DNA from: Aaosphaeria pasadenensis
Taxonomy: Eukaryota > Ascomycota > Dothideomycetes > Pleosporales
Assembly: GCA_022813625.1 (NCBI GenBank)
Contig: JAKLMB010000016.1
Span: forward strand, 62,001-126,000
Length of the DNA stretch: 64,000 nucleotides
Direction: 5' to 3'
Shown here: one piece after another, positions 21,074 through 32,195 of the stretch
How positions within the stretch are numbered: position 1 is the first letter of the stretch
Layout: every line of letters starts with the position of its first letter
The notes under the pieces: model-generated
What the model was told of the DNA's origin: nothing
What the model saw: the letters and a program-made list of their open reading frames with translations, nothing else
The model's database searches: none
Position numbers and translations under genes: made by a program

Positions 21074-22172
21074 CTATCCAAATCGATCTTTCGCAATGGC
21101 CTTGAGATACTCCATTGTCTGTGCTTCCTTGGCTCTGTGACCAGCCAATCTTTCTTCCCTTTCTGCTGCCCTTGCTCGCATAATTTCATCACGACGAATT
21201 TCTCGCTCGCTCTTCTTCCGTTCCATCTCCATTTTTTGTCGCCTGAGGGCATCACCATCATCTCCCATAAGATCTGACTCTCCCATTTCAACTTCCCCAC
21301 CCTCTTTCGCATCGCCAAAGTCTCGCATCGCCCTTGTTGTCACACCCTTCTTCTCCAATTTCCGCTCGCGTGATCCGGGATCTGCGCGGGGAGCAAGTTC
21401 CTCCAGACGCTCTTTCTGCAACTTCCTATCTAGCTTACGCTCGTGGCGAATGTCATCAACGTAATCGGATCTGTCGCGGGCGCGGTCTTCTCGGCGCTGT
21501 TCGTTGAGAAGCTCGATATCATCAATGCGAGGTATTGTTGGGCCAACGGCACGGGATGATGAGAGGTGGCTCGGTGGTGCGGGACCTATATCGCCTTCGC
21601 TCTCTGGCGACCCTGGAGGCTCTTGGTCCGTCTGTCGATAGGGGTTTCGTTGGGGCGAGTCGCGCAGGTTGCGATCGGGTGACGGCCTCCGATACGACGA
21701 AACTGTGTCTTTTGCTGTCTTCAACATCGTGGGATCATACCAGCTGCGCGCTAGGTCTCCGCGATTCCTCAGAATTGTCAATATTCCGTGAAGCCATAAA
21801 AAAGGGGCCTCATAAGTGGGGAATTCACCATCGTGAGACGAAGCTTTTCCAACGGCCTCTAACTTCACGCTCATCCAATTCATCCAGTTGGAGCTGTTTT
21901 TGGATGTCTAAATATGATTGAAACAAGGGTTTATATTCATCATAGTGATGTTTCGTGAGCAGTTTCGCTTTGTACGGAAGTGCTATGGGCTGCGATGGAG
22001 ATTTTGAATGACGTCTTCTTTTGCGCCTGTGGTGGTCGTGGTGATCATGACGATGGGGTGAACGCGACCGCGCACGAAGCGAGGAATGCTTGGTAGGATA
22101 TTCGTCTCCGTGGGGTGACCGTGACCGTGATCGCGAATGCACTTTTAGAGCCGCGTGCTCGTGTGAATGCAT
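21074..22172 (-). CDS. RS/histidine-rich nuclear-type protein with a KSFVSRWNRGDL core
   Basis: Two exons on the minus strand (22172-21829 and 21767-21074) encode 345 residues. The N-terminus has Arg-Ser and His-rich runs (SRSRSRSP, RARSRSPHRHDHHDHHRRKRRR) typical of splicing-associated or nuclear-speckle proteins. A conserved-looking core follows, LFQSYLDIQKQLQLDELDEREVRGRWKSFVSRW joined across the intron to NRGDLARSWYDP. The C-terminal half is charged and probably coiled coil (ERKLDRKLQKERLEEL; RRQKMEMERKKSEREIRRDE). I recognise the core as recurring in fungal hypothetical proteins but cannot name a function. A nuclear RNA-related role is an inference from composition only. Confidence 0.75.
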
Positions 22173-23662
22173 GCCTAAAATGTGGACGTGATATAGAGAC
22201 ACTTGTAGGAGCTAGGAAGTGTACTGTGGTGAGGTGAGTTGGTTGGCGGCCGAGCTCACCTCTTACTTATCGATAAGAATCCGGGTTTGTTTGTCTAGCT
22301 TTGGACGAGAAACTTATCAAATTCCTATTTACGAATACTTACAAGTTAGTGATCTGTAGCACACTCCTTCTCGTGCTGCTGATGATCGCCATTCCAATAA
22401 AGGCCGTTGTTTCTAGTAAAAATGTCTTGATACCGTTCGCTGGCTTCGTTTGAACAGAATATCTGATCTCATTCATCATTACCTAGGTAGTCTCCAATTC
22501 TTTCTGGTCTAGCAACCCTCAGCATGCCAACTATACAGGCCACTGTTTTGAAGAAGTCAATTATTTCCCAGAGGATTTGATAACTTTTGATCTTTGAGAA
22601 ACATCCATAATGTCATCAAGCCGGTTGGTGTGGAGTCTCTCTAAGTCTTGAAGCTAATTCTTCTTGCTTGTAATAAATGCACAGCATACATATCAAAACA
22701 GTAATTATTTAGTGTAGAGCTCAATATTGTTAACAAGCCGAGGTCTTTTAGTGAATCGATTGTCCGCCTGATTAAAATTTCGGAGGTGTACTCCGGTAAG
22801 ATGTTAGCATTCCTGGGCAGTTCTGTAGCCCTTTCACAAGTGGTGTTAAAGTTTCAGGCTTCATGTCATTAACGAGGACGGCAATTCTCCGAAGAACATA
22901 ATTGCATGTAAGACAAACTAAAAATTGCATCTCGCATATCAATTATATGCGAGATATTCGTGGAGAAGCCCAATCATAGTGCAATGATCTGGATCTCAAG
23001 CCAAGAGTAAAGACCATGGTCGATCTCCGGCATACCTGAGGAGAGCCGACGTACGGCTGATGCTGTTTTCGGCACAACACCACCCGCCACTAGTGTTCAA
23101 TTACATATACGATACTTTCTCGATGATACACTTCAATGGACTCGAATTGAGCCCAAAAAGATTCCTCTTCTAGGTAAACGGTGGGACCAGGCGGTGCAAG
23201 AATGCTTAATATTCATCAGGAATGAGCAGAGCATCCAATGGATTTACAAGCTTAGAGTTTGCCCCGATGGGTTTGAAAATCGAGGTAACACAAGTCGACA
23301 TCCCGCATTAATGATAGTCCCTACATGCTCGTACATGGTCTTTCGAAGACTGGACCAATCTTAGTAACAGCTAATGTTGGTACCACCGGTTATCTCGTAT
23401 CCAAGTGAAATCCTCCAAGTCCTGTCTGGCACCAGCCCAATAGACTGATGCTCCTGCTTTGATTGTTCTGTATATGCCTTCGTCATCAGTCATTTGTTGC
23501 CTCGTAGCACACCACTCAGAAGTGTTCCAGATCTGAACCTATTCCGGCCCCACCCTACTGGATTTCCTGCGTGGGTGTCTCTCATATATGTTACAGTCGA
23601 AGGACAAGCCTCACTCACTTGGTAAATATCAAGGCCTACGCCATATCTCGACACTGTCCAGG
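22173..23662. other. 1.5-kb AT-rich, gene-poor spacer
   Basis: Almost no open frames over 60 codons between 22.2 and 23.4 kb. Contains TACCTAGGTA at 22480-22489 and a perfect 11-bp inverted repeat at 22929-22955. Could be decayed sequence; no transposon remains are recognisable. Confidence 0.5.
22929..22955. repeat. Perfect 11-bp inverted repeat with 5-nt loop
   Basis: Arms ATCTCGCATAT (22929-22939) and ATATGCGAGAT (22945-22955) are exact reverse complements around CAATT. It lies in the middle of a spacer without genes, so it is not explained by a coding feature or a transcript terminator that I can identify. Confidence 0.8.
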
Positions 23663-25597
23663 ATGTCATTGTTACAGCATGATCGTAATTTTCGCCGGGT
23701 ATGTACAAAGTTCGTTACTTTCGCGGATTCATTCTAAGTCTCGCGGTAGAAATCTTCACCTTCTGGACCGCCTTATGCACCACAAATAGCAGGCCTAGGG
23801 GGAAAACCAACTGTAAACCCCGATGTTCCCATCACCGCAGTATTCCTGGTCCTCTACGTTATATTCGCTATCGTTCACATGAGGATAATGAGGGCCGGCC
23901 AAAAGCGCGGACACAAATTTGTGTTCTCTGGGGCAATGTTTGGTACTGATCATAATGGATCCGTACTCCTTTTCGGATTTAAAACTGACATGCGGCTAGG
24001 ATTCTGCAAAATCAGAGTAATTACCATGTCTCTACGATTAGCATGGGCCTGCCACAACAACGACATTAGCTTGGGTATCGCAGCGACTGTATTCGTCTAT
24101 GTTGGAACGGTTATCCTATACATCGTAAATTGGTTCTTTGCACAGCGGATCGTGCGGGCTCAGCATCCGAATTCCGGTTGGTCAACGACGTACAGACTCA
24201 TACACCGATCTGGCGTTGTCCTGCTGCTATTTTGTCTGATTCTCCTGATCGTAGCATCCATTCAGCAGTTCTTCACTTTGAACGTTGACGTACTTCGAAT
24301 TGACAGAAACTTCCAACTCACTGGAATAACCTATTTCGCGGCGTTTTGCTTTGCACCAATCGTACTTGTCGCTGTATCTCTTTTCATCCCGCGGAATGAG
24401 GTCGACAAATTTGGAGCGGGTCGTTTGCGCAACAACATCGCCATTCTTCTAGTTGCGACGACGATACTATCGATTGGGCAGATATTTCGATGCGTTGTAG
24501 CATGGCTACCTCCTACTAGGCTCGTCTCCCCTAGTGGTCGGCCTGTGGAGATTCCGTGGTACTTGTCTCGATTCTGTTTCTATTTTCTCAACTTCTTAAC
24601 TGAACTCATCGTTGTCATATTTTACGCCGTAACTCGCGTTGATCTCAGATTCCACGTTCCTGATGGCGCGAAAGAGGGTGGATCGTATTCCAAAGGCCGT
24701 ACCCCTAGCAGCTACAACATCAATGTCATTGGCAAAGAGGTGAACCTTCGGCGTATGGTTTCTTTACCATTGGCCCGGCTGCGGTGCGCAAATTTGTCCA
24801 ACGAAACGATTGAGGAATTCGATGGGCCATTGTTTGACGATACCCGCACGCTGGCAGACTCACTTCGCTATCCTTCCTCAGTCCTCGAAGTCGACCCGAC
24901 AACTGGACATTATAAAGTTAGGCGCACTTCTTCAATGCACAGTGGTCAGGTCTCTCATGCTGGGTCCGAACCTTCGCTTTGGAGTCCGGATCGGGACACA
25001 GTCATTGTGGAGGAAGTGCCACCACTTCCACCATTGCCGGCCGATTGGCCATTGCGCACCGGAAGGCCGGCGACTCAAGGAAGTTTGCAATCGACCTCAC
25101 AGGGCAGACACAGGGATCGAGGATCATCGCAGAGCCTGTCGAATATCATCGAAAGGGGCGATGCCATTGCTGAGGCTGTTGCTCGACTGGAGGGCAGGAG
25201 TGAACTGCATAAGAAACGACGTCAAACCTCTAGCCGAAGCAGTTTGTCTAATCATGAGTTCGTTGACTCAATCAGAAACAGATCGCAAGGCGATCTTCCG
25301 ATGAAAAGAGTCCACTCACCTATCACGGACTCGTTGCGGAAGCAAGCTATCTCCAGAGAGATTTCGACAACGACTTCGAGCTTGCCCAAAAAGTATAACT
25401 ACGTTACTCGCTCCGACTCACCCCTTAAGCAAGCACAGTCGTCTACGTTGGAATCTCAAGTCTCAGCTCCACCGAGGTTTGGGATGGCAGTAGGCAATAC
25501 AAGAACCCCACCCGCTACACCTACTACTGGCCTTACAGGAAAGAGAAGCATCCCACGCGGAACTGTCATGCGAGAAACTCAGAGTACCACACGATGA
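23663..25597 (+). CDS. DUF3112-type fungal multispan membrane protein
   Basis: Predicted exons 23663-23698, 23750-23942 and 24000-25597 give 608 residues. The core resembles a family of fungal proteins with about seven membrane helices: GGKPTVNPDVPITAVFLVLYVIFAIVHM, RGHKFVFSGAMFG joined to FCKIRVITMSLRLAWACH, then LLYIVNWFFAQRIVRAQHP, VDKFGAGRLRNNIAILLVATTILSIGQIFRC and a last helix ending in a VTRVDLRFHVP segment. The C-terminal 300 residues are hydrophilic, serine-rich and proline-rich. The 57-nt second intron is in frame and stop-free, so retention would add 19 residues between GAMFG and FCK; family continuity argues for splicing. The tiny first exon is less certain; it was chosen because it supplies an ATG in the right phase. 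Function is unknown. Confidence 0.72.
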
Positions 25598-26210
25598 ACC
25601 ATCGGCCAATGGGGAATTTGCGCGTTTCAGTTCAGACTGTTCTCGAAAATGAAATCGAGAAAATTATTCGCTCAAACTCAGCTAGACTAGGCTGCAAAAT
25701 ATGCTTTCTTTTGCATGCTACTTCGCTATCACTTGTATCAAGATCATAAGGGATGGTCTTATTGCTTCATCGCATATCTCCAATCTTTGTAGATGGTAAG
25801 CACATTGCTATCGCCGTAGTCAATAAGTGTACCGTGTGCAAAGTAGCACGCGTGTGGCGGAGACTTGTGCATACAAACAGTAACCGATGTTTTTTTTTTC
25901 AATCAAAGTAGGACACGAGATATGATTATTGATAGATGTGTAATTTCCAAATAGTGTTGGGCTGCGTGTACATGCATGACAACACGCATCTCCCGCTTTA
26001 TCTCATGATCGTTCTCGCCACACCCGAATATTCCAAAGCAGGCAAGTCCCGTTTGTTCTTAGGGTCCATGTGAGCATAGATAAATTAATCGTATTATTTC
26101 GTAGTATCCATGACTATATCTCGTTGATTCCATATAAAAATCAAATGTAAATGGACCTCAAATAGCGTGACCTGTCCATAAAGCTATTCTAGTCGTTAAA
26201 TTACGTTAAC
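25598..26210. other. Convergent intergenic region
   Basis: 3' flanks of the DUF3112 gene and of the small secreted protein gene. A T run of ten lies near 25893. No gene recognised. Confidence 0.45.
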
Positions 26211-26678
26211 CTACTGGCAAGCAGTGCATTCCTGGCAAAGATAACTGGTGATTTGGCTACCAGCATCGACAGTCTCCCCAGTGGCAGGGTTGTTGAACTC
26301 GTGCAGGTTAGGAGCCGAAGGAGTAGGCTGGATGAAGGCATCGCCATGAAGTGTGCAGGTGTCCGCAGAGCTGCGATGAACATTAGTATGTTTTCGATCC
26401 ACATGATTCTATTGCAGACAGAGGCAGACGGTAACTTACTAAGTAATTCTGCACTGCCAGCCAGGAGAGACCTTGAAAGAGCCGACGTTCTTAAGGTATG
26501 GGTCGGAGAGTTGTTGGCATTGGTTGTTAGGGGCCTCGACAGAGATGCAGGTGCCGGTGTAGTTTTCACCGGTGCAGATGCGGACGTTTCCAGTCACTTC
26601 GGGCGCTGGAGCAGGGCATGCTGGAGCAGCAGCGATCAAGGGCACGATGGCGAGGATAGCAGCGGCGAAGTTCTTCAT
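26211..26678 (-). CDS. Small secreted cysteine-rich protein, beta/gamma-crystallin-like
   Basis: Two exons (26678-26440, 26370-26211) encode 132 residues. Residues 1-18 (MKNFAAAILAIVPLIAAA) form a clear signal peptide. The mature part has nine cysteines (21, 35, 44, 54, 76, 85, 125, 128, 131). The segment VRICTGENYTGTCISVEAPNNQCQQL...NVGSFKVSPGWQCRI has the Cys, aromatic-Gly and Ser spacing of a single beta/gamma-crystallin-like domain found in many small fungal secreted proteins. The C-terminal tail ends CQECTACQ. The role is unknown; secretion and size would fit an extracellular or effector-like protein, but that is inference. Exon 2 is defined by the phase match TA|C at the junction. Confidence 0.8.
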
Positions 26679-28015
26679 GATGGGGAAGTTGGCAAGGTAG
26701 CGACTGTTGGTATATGGCTGTGGTATATGTATAAGCTGTCGAGAGAAGGTGAAGTGTTCAAGACGTTTGATTCCGGGAATGTATGGGAATACCTGAGCTC
26801 TATATATAATATATTTATAGTCCTACGCGGATCTCTCAGAGACTGATGACGGTGCGGTGGGGATTCTGGTACTAGCGTAGTCGAACCAGTCGTGACAATG
26901 CATCCTATTTCGATCGTATGGAGTGACGATTGATATTATGGAATTGACATGCCGAATCCACCGATATCGATGATGAGCTGGGCCCTAGAATGGTTACGAG
27001 GTATGAACACGGATCCCATTGTGAGCATGCAGTAGCTGCGGGGCGAATCAGGTAGCGGCGTAGCGCCGACTTGATCATAGAGCAACCCACCTGACCGGGC
27101 TGCATTTACCCTCCCTGCAAAGATCGCTGAGGAGAATAACCTTTTGCAGTCAAGCTAAGCATTATCAATTGCCAAATGTGAACGAGGGCCATGATGTATG
27201 CTCCCATACGTACATATGTATACGTGCAACTTGCAAGATACCTACCCTACCTATGCTGCCGTGCAAGGCAAAGCTGTTCCGCACCACCCTTCTCGCAGTG
27301 CGTATGCATCTAGTCAACATGGTACTAGAATTTTACCATATGGCACATGCCTGCTGATCATCTAAGTCCACATGCAGCACAGGCCTGTGTTTCAATATTA
27401 AATGCAGCCATTAGTATTGATACGCAGGAATCGGAATTGGAAAGCATGAGTGAGTGTGGAGACTGAGGTCATGTCATGTAGTACGGGGAAGCACTATCGC
27501 CCACATATGGCTTAGGCACTGGCGGCCATGTACTATAAATACAATATTGTTGGATGTGTGGTCAGGTAGATTGGGAAACTCCTCACTGACTAACGCAACG
27601 TCACATCGTGGAAAAGCATCGAAGACAACACGATTTCTGTTTGTCTGCAGTTACTCGTACAAGCAACTATTGATATCGTATCTGCAACTCAAGTGCCTAG
27701 CATAGAGTGTGTACCGTCTCCATTCAGAAAGCATTCGAGGACGATCAGCAGGAAATTTGTACGGCACCTTCTTCAGCAAGAGTAGACTATTCAGATTCAA
27801 TTTGCTCTCAAGAACAAAACAACAAAGACTTCTACACTTTTCAGTCTCTTGAAACGGCCCTGTCCCTGGCCAGAGAGGCTTGTGGCGAGGACGCCTGCAT
27901 CATACCTGGCCCGTTCCAACTAGACACAGTACTCGTAGTGCAAAAGGGGTACCCTCGACATGCCTATCGGTGATGGTGCTGAGGAAGCATATCGGAATTC
28001 AGGATGTTGTGCTGG
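26679..28015. other. Spacer without a recognisable gene
   Basis: Promoter side of the secreted-protein gene and 3' side of the next gene. A plus-strand frame at 27707-27973 lacks an ATG at its head and shows no domain. Nothing else seen. Confidence 0.45.
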
Positions 28016-29248
28016 TCAGCAGTCATAACCCCAGCCGCCCTGTAGACCTCTCGAAAGGTTGTTGCCTCTAGAGATGGCACCTGCTACTTGTAGCCCTTGC
28101 TGTAAAAGTCCGACGGCATTGTCAATACCGGCATGACCAGTACTAATGGTGCCAGGCATGGGTGGGTCGGCGGGACGAGCTATGACGCCGGCAAGTTGTT
28201 CTTCACTGGCTTCTCCCTGGAACCGGTCCAAAACCAAGCGCCGAATGCCGATATGCCATTTCTCAAACCATTGCTCCTCGCTCACCGTGGAATATATCTT
28301 ATTGCCGTCCTGGTCCATGAAGGAGAATGGCCATTGAGCTACGACAACAGCATATCGTTTGGTAGCGAAGAACAGGTAAGGCCATGTGAAGATCCAGAGA
28401 AATGTTAAGTAGAATACCCAGCGGATCCATGTCTTTAGTCGCCATTCATTGATACGGTTCGATGAGTATATGTCGACATTCCGGTCTTCCACAGGAAACG
28501 TGATGCTAAGATGACCCCGATAGTTAGTGCTCCGGATGAGCCCTTCGATACGGTTCTTCAAAAACGTCTCATCAAATCCAACGACTTCACGGCGGAAACG
28601 GAAGACACGAAGCAATGATGACGATGCACAATACCGGTGATACCACTCTTGAGCTGTTGGTGCAGTCGACCCAACCTCAATATCTTGCTTGAAGCCAGGA
28701 GCCCTCGTCTTCTTGAACCCTCCACGATGTGTCTTGTCCCCATTGCTCACGGGCGCAAAGGTCATTGAAGAGCTGTTGCCGGGGATGAAATCACGCCAGA
28801 GATACCGTTGCAGATTCATGACAATCCTGAAATCTGTAACCTCTTGGGTCTCTTTCTTGTCTCCGCGTTTCACCGTCTCCTTATGTGTTCCCATGATGTA
28901 AACAAGGGGAATTGGTGCTTGATTGGCGAATTTGAGCACCCCTTCTTCAAGATAGACAGGATCTATATCGTAGCGTGGGTCCATGACAGTCTGCGTTTCA
29001 CACACTTGAGGCTTTCCCTTTTTCAGCGTGTAGCCTGCATTATGATCCATTCTACTCGTAGGCGGCGGGAGGTGCCTGATCGGGGGTGCAGTGGGCGCCA
29101 CTACATTGTCGGCCTCGCTGTCCGCATACGATGGTGGGAAGGTGGTTATTTCGGGGGCATCGTCGTAGCTGTAATCGTCTGGTGTAGTATGGAGGGAAAC
29201 GGCATCCGGATCATCACGGTACGCTGTGGATTGGGTTCCGCGCCCCAT
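28016..29248 (-). CDS. Conserved fungal membrane-anchored protein of unknown function
   Basis: Single-exon minus-strand gene of 410 residues starting at MGRGTQST (29248); the frame continues upstream but has no other ATG. The N-terminus is polar with PPSYADSEA and proline-rich segments. The middle contains VYIMGTHKE, DFRIVMNLQRYLW and GFKKTRAPGFK. A hydrophobic stretch WIRWVFYLTFLWIFTWPYLFF forms one or two membrane helices near residue 300, followed by VAQWPFSFMDQDGNKIYSTVSEEQWFEKW. The last 60 residues are glycine-rich. I recognise this layout from fungal hypothetical proteins but know no function. Confidence 0.75.
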   Translation of the reverse strand: MGRGTQSTAYRDDPDAVSLHTTPDDYSYDDAPEITTFPPSYADSEADNVVAPTAPPIRHLPPPTSRMDHNAGYTLKKGKPQVCETQTVMDPRYDIDPVYLEEGVLKFANQAPIPLVYIMGTHKETVKRGDKKETQEVTDFRIVMNLQRYLWRDFIPGNSSSMTFAPVSNGDKTHRGGFKKTRAPGFKQDIEVGSTAPTAQEWYHRYCASSSLLRVFRFRREVVGFDETFLKNRIEGLIRSTNYRGHLSITFPVEDRNVDIYSSNRINEWRLKTWIRWVFYLTFLWIFTWPYLFFATKRYAVVVAQWPFSFMDQDGNKIYSTVSEEQWFEKWHIGIRRLVLDRFQGEASEEQLAGVIARPADPPMPGTISTGHAGIDNAVGLLQQGLQVAGAISRGNNLSRGLQGGWGYDC

Positions 29249-30017
29249 GATGTGTGTGGTCAGAAGATGAATGGGCTTTTGGTTGTTGTGCTTTTGTGGA
29301 GGTAGTGAGCGACTATGATGAGAGAACACCAAGTGCGTCGTCCTCTTCTTAAAAGGAGACAGAGGATATAGGGCACGGCTGACCACGCTCTAAACGACGC
29401 CTGTTTGAGCGGACGGCTGCCTAAAATACCCCTGGTTAGTACTTGAAGGATCGCAAAACCTAGGTCCTAGGAAGAGTATTATTAGTTCCATGGCTTGGAC
29501 GGCAGGTACCATTTCGGTGGCTGTAACATTAATGTAGAATTGTTTTGCGATTGAATGATAAGAGTCAATATGGATTGATTCTCGTACGTGCTATTGAAGT
29601 CGAAAGAAGGAGGACTTTTTCTGGTATCACGATTCTAGTAATGAAATGAGGGAGTGGATACCTCTTATTCTTACGATAGAGAGTGGTGAGTGGTGCACGG
29701 GCCTGATGATCACTGATTGATAAGATAAGGGAGAATCAACCGGGGGCCGTGCCTGGAAAGGAATAATTTTTGTTTTTCTTTGACTACAAAACTGCAATAC
29801 AATTTACACACTACCACGCGACACCAAGGGGAATAACTACGAAGGAACAACCACCGGCCACATCCATATATCACAGCAATTATTTGTGATAGAGTTCATA
29901 CTGGCGACCTCATCGCTGCGGTTTTGTTTGTCATCTAGGATCTGCCGATTGCGCTTTCAAATACCATGGGATCGTCGTAGCTTAACTCAACCTATACGTA
30001 GTTCTAGAGCATACACC
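29249..30017. other. Divergent promoter region between the unknown membrane protein gene and TRM1
   Basis: Noncoding except for an in-frame open extension directly upstream of TRM1 (29886-30017). No other gene seen. Confidence 0.5.
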
Positions 30018-32195
30018 ATGGCGACAGTAACGCCCCCTGTGTCAGATATCAGCGCCAAACCGTCCTCCTTGGACTCCATTGATGCTATTCCCCAAGAAGG
30101 CCAAACCATCAACCATGATGGCAAAGCATACACCACAATCAGAGAAGGCCAAGCCTATATTCTAGTACCCCTTGGCATACCCACTTCTACAGACCCAAAA
30201 TCCTCTAAAGAGGAGGTAGAAAGGCAACAAGTCTTTTACAATCCTATCCAACAATTCAATCGGGATCTTAGCGTTCTTGCCATTAAGACATATGGGAACG
30301 ATCTCGTGCAGCGCAAAACGGAGAAGCATGAGAGATACCGAGCCAAAGCGCAAAGACTTGCGGAAAGGAAGAAAGCAAAGACCGTGGAAACTAAAGTCGA
30401 GGTTCCTCCCGAGGCTCATCCCCAACCAGACGACCTGAGTTTGAAGAAGAGGAAACTATCGGATCATATGATCCCTGGACCAGTGACCAGTGGACAGGAC
30501 ACGGATGCAGGCAAGAAGAGGTGTCTTGCCGATGTCCATGATTCGAATGCTGAGACGGAGCCGCTTCGAAACCCGCCCTCAACAGGAAACGAACATACAC
30601 CTCGAGTCGAAGAACTCCAAAAGCCAGCAGAATGGAAGCCTGCGTTCACAATTCTAGATGCCCTTTCTGCAACAGGGTTACGAGCGTTACGATATGCACA
30701 GGAAATTCCCGCGTCCACATCAATCACTGCCAACGACATGTCAAGCAAAGCTACGGATTCAATACGACTCAATGTGAAACACAACAAGCTTGAATCAAAG
30801 ATCCAAGCAAACACAGGCAATGCAATTGCATACATGTACAGTCGAATAGAAAAGCAAGGTTACGACGTAATTGATCTGGATCCATACGGGACGGCAGCCC
30901 CATTTATTGATGCCGCTATTCAGGCAATTAACGATGAAGGCATGCTCTGTGTGACATGCACAGACTCAGCAATCTTCGCTTCACATGGCTATCTGGAGAA
31001 GACATACTCCCAGTACGGCGGTTTGCCTCTTAAGGGAGAGCCTTGCCACGAGGGAGGGCTTCGCCTACTTTTGCACGCCATTGCCTCTTCAGCCGGTCGC
31101 TATGGCATGGCGATTGAGCCCCTCCTTTCTCTTTCGATCGACTACTACATTCGCGTGTTTGTCCGAGTGCGGAAATCCCCGAATGAAGTAAAGCTTCTAG
31201 CAGGTAAAACAATGATTGTCTACCACTGCGACAGTGGTTGCGGCTCTTGGTCGACGCAATTTCTAGCGCGCAACAAAGCAAAGCAAAATCGAGATGGAAC
31301 GTCTTCATACAAGCATTCTTTTGCCGCAGCTCCTTCTGCAGACCAGCATTGCGAACACTGTGGTTTCAAGACTCATGTAAGTGCTTACTGACCGTATGCA
31401 ATTCAATACTCTTTACTGACTCTTCAGCTTTCGGGTCCAATGTATGGTGGCCCAATCCACAACGTGGGCTTCATTCAGCGAGTTTTGGCTCAATTAAACG
31501 AAGCAGAGCGAAGTGTTTATCCCACATATAATCGTATAGAAGGCATGCTTCGCACAGCCCTTGAAGAGATCACCTATGGTGCAAAATCAGCAGAAACGAC
31601 GGAAGAAGGGGTAACGAAACAGCTAGGCCCTATAATTCCTAAATCCGACCCTGCGGCAATCGATGACTGGCCATTCTTCTTCATACCAAGTGCGATATCT
31701 AGAGTACTTCACTGCCAAGCACCATCCCTTGCAGCTATGAGAGGGGCTCTCCGCCACGCGGGTTTCCGAGTCACGATGAGCCATTGTAAGCCTGGATCCA
31801 TACGCACGGATGCTCCTTGGACTGCAATATGGCATATCCTATTAGAGTGGGTCCGACAAAGGGCGCCTCTCAAGAACGCTCTTAAGAAGGGTACTGCCGG
31901 AGATGTGATACTTGCGAAAGGAAGCTCATTCGCTGTCCAAGACAATGCAAACCCCAATCCAGTGTCGTCAACAGACATTGTCAATATAGTAAAAGAGGAT
32001 CCGAGCAACCCTGATAATGCAGATTTGAGCGCGGCAGAGACCAACCAAACCAAGAAGACGCTTCCATCATATCTTGGTACCAACTTCCCCGTTGAATTTG
32101 ATGAAAATCTTGGACGGGATCATGACAGGGGGAAATATGTACGCTACCAACTCGCACCGCGGGAAAACTGGGGCCCAATGTCCCGGGCGAAATGA
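30018..32195 (+). CDS. TRM1: tRNA (guanine(26)-N2)-dimethyltransferase
   Basis: Two exons (30018-31376, 31428-32195) encode 708 residues. It methylates G26 of tRNAs using S-adenosylmethionine. The SAM-binding region reads ILDALSATGLRALRYAQEIP, then NDMSSKATDSIRLNVKHN; the catalytic signature DLDPYGTAAPFIDAAIQAI and CVTCTDSA follow. A C-terminal zinc-binding segment has CEHCGFKTH, joined across the intron to LSGPMYGGPIHNVGF. About 60 basic, low-complexity residues after the N-terminal domain are an insertion typical of Trm1 homologues. Start at 30018 is the first ATG; in-frame sequence upstream to 29886 has no ATG but encodes an Arg/Ser-rich stretch like a mitochondrial presequence. In yeast, Trm1 is dually targeted to nucleus and mitochondria. 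Confidence 0.93.

Noticed and set aside
27707..27973. Plus-strand frame of 88 codons
   Set aside because: Starts at GTG without an upstream exon that I can identify, and shows no domain.
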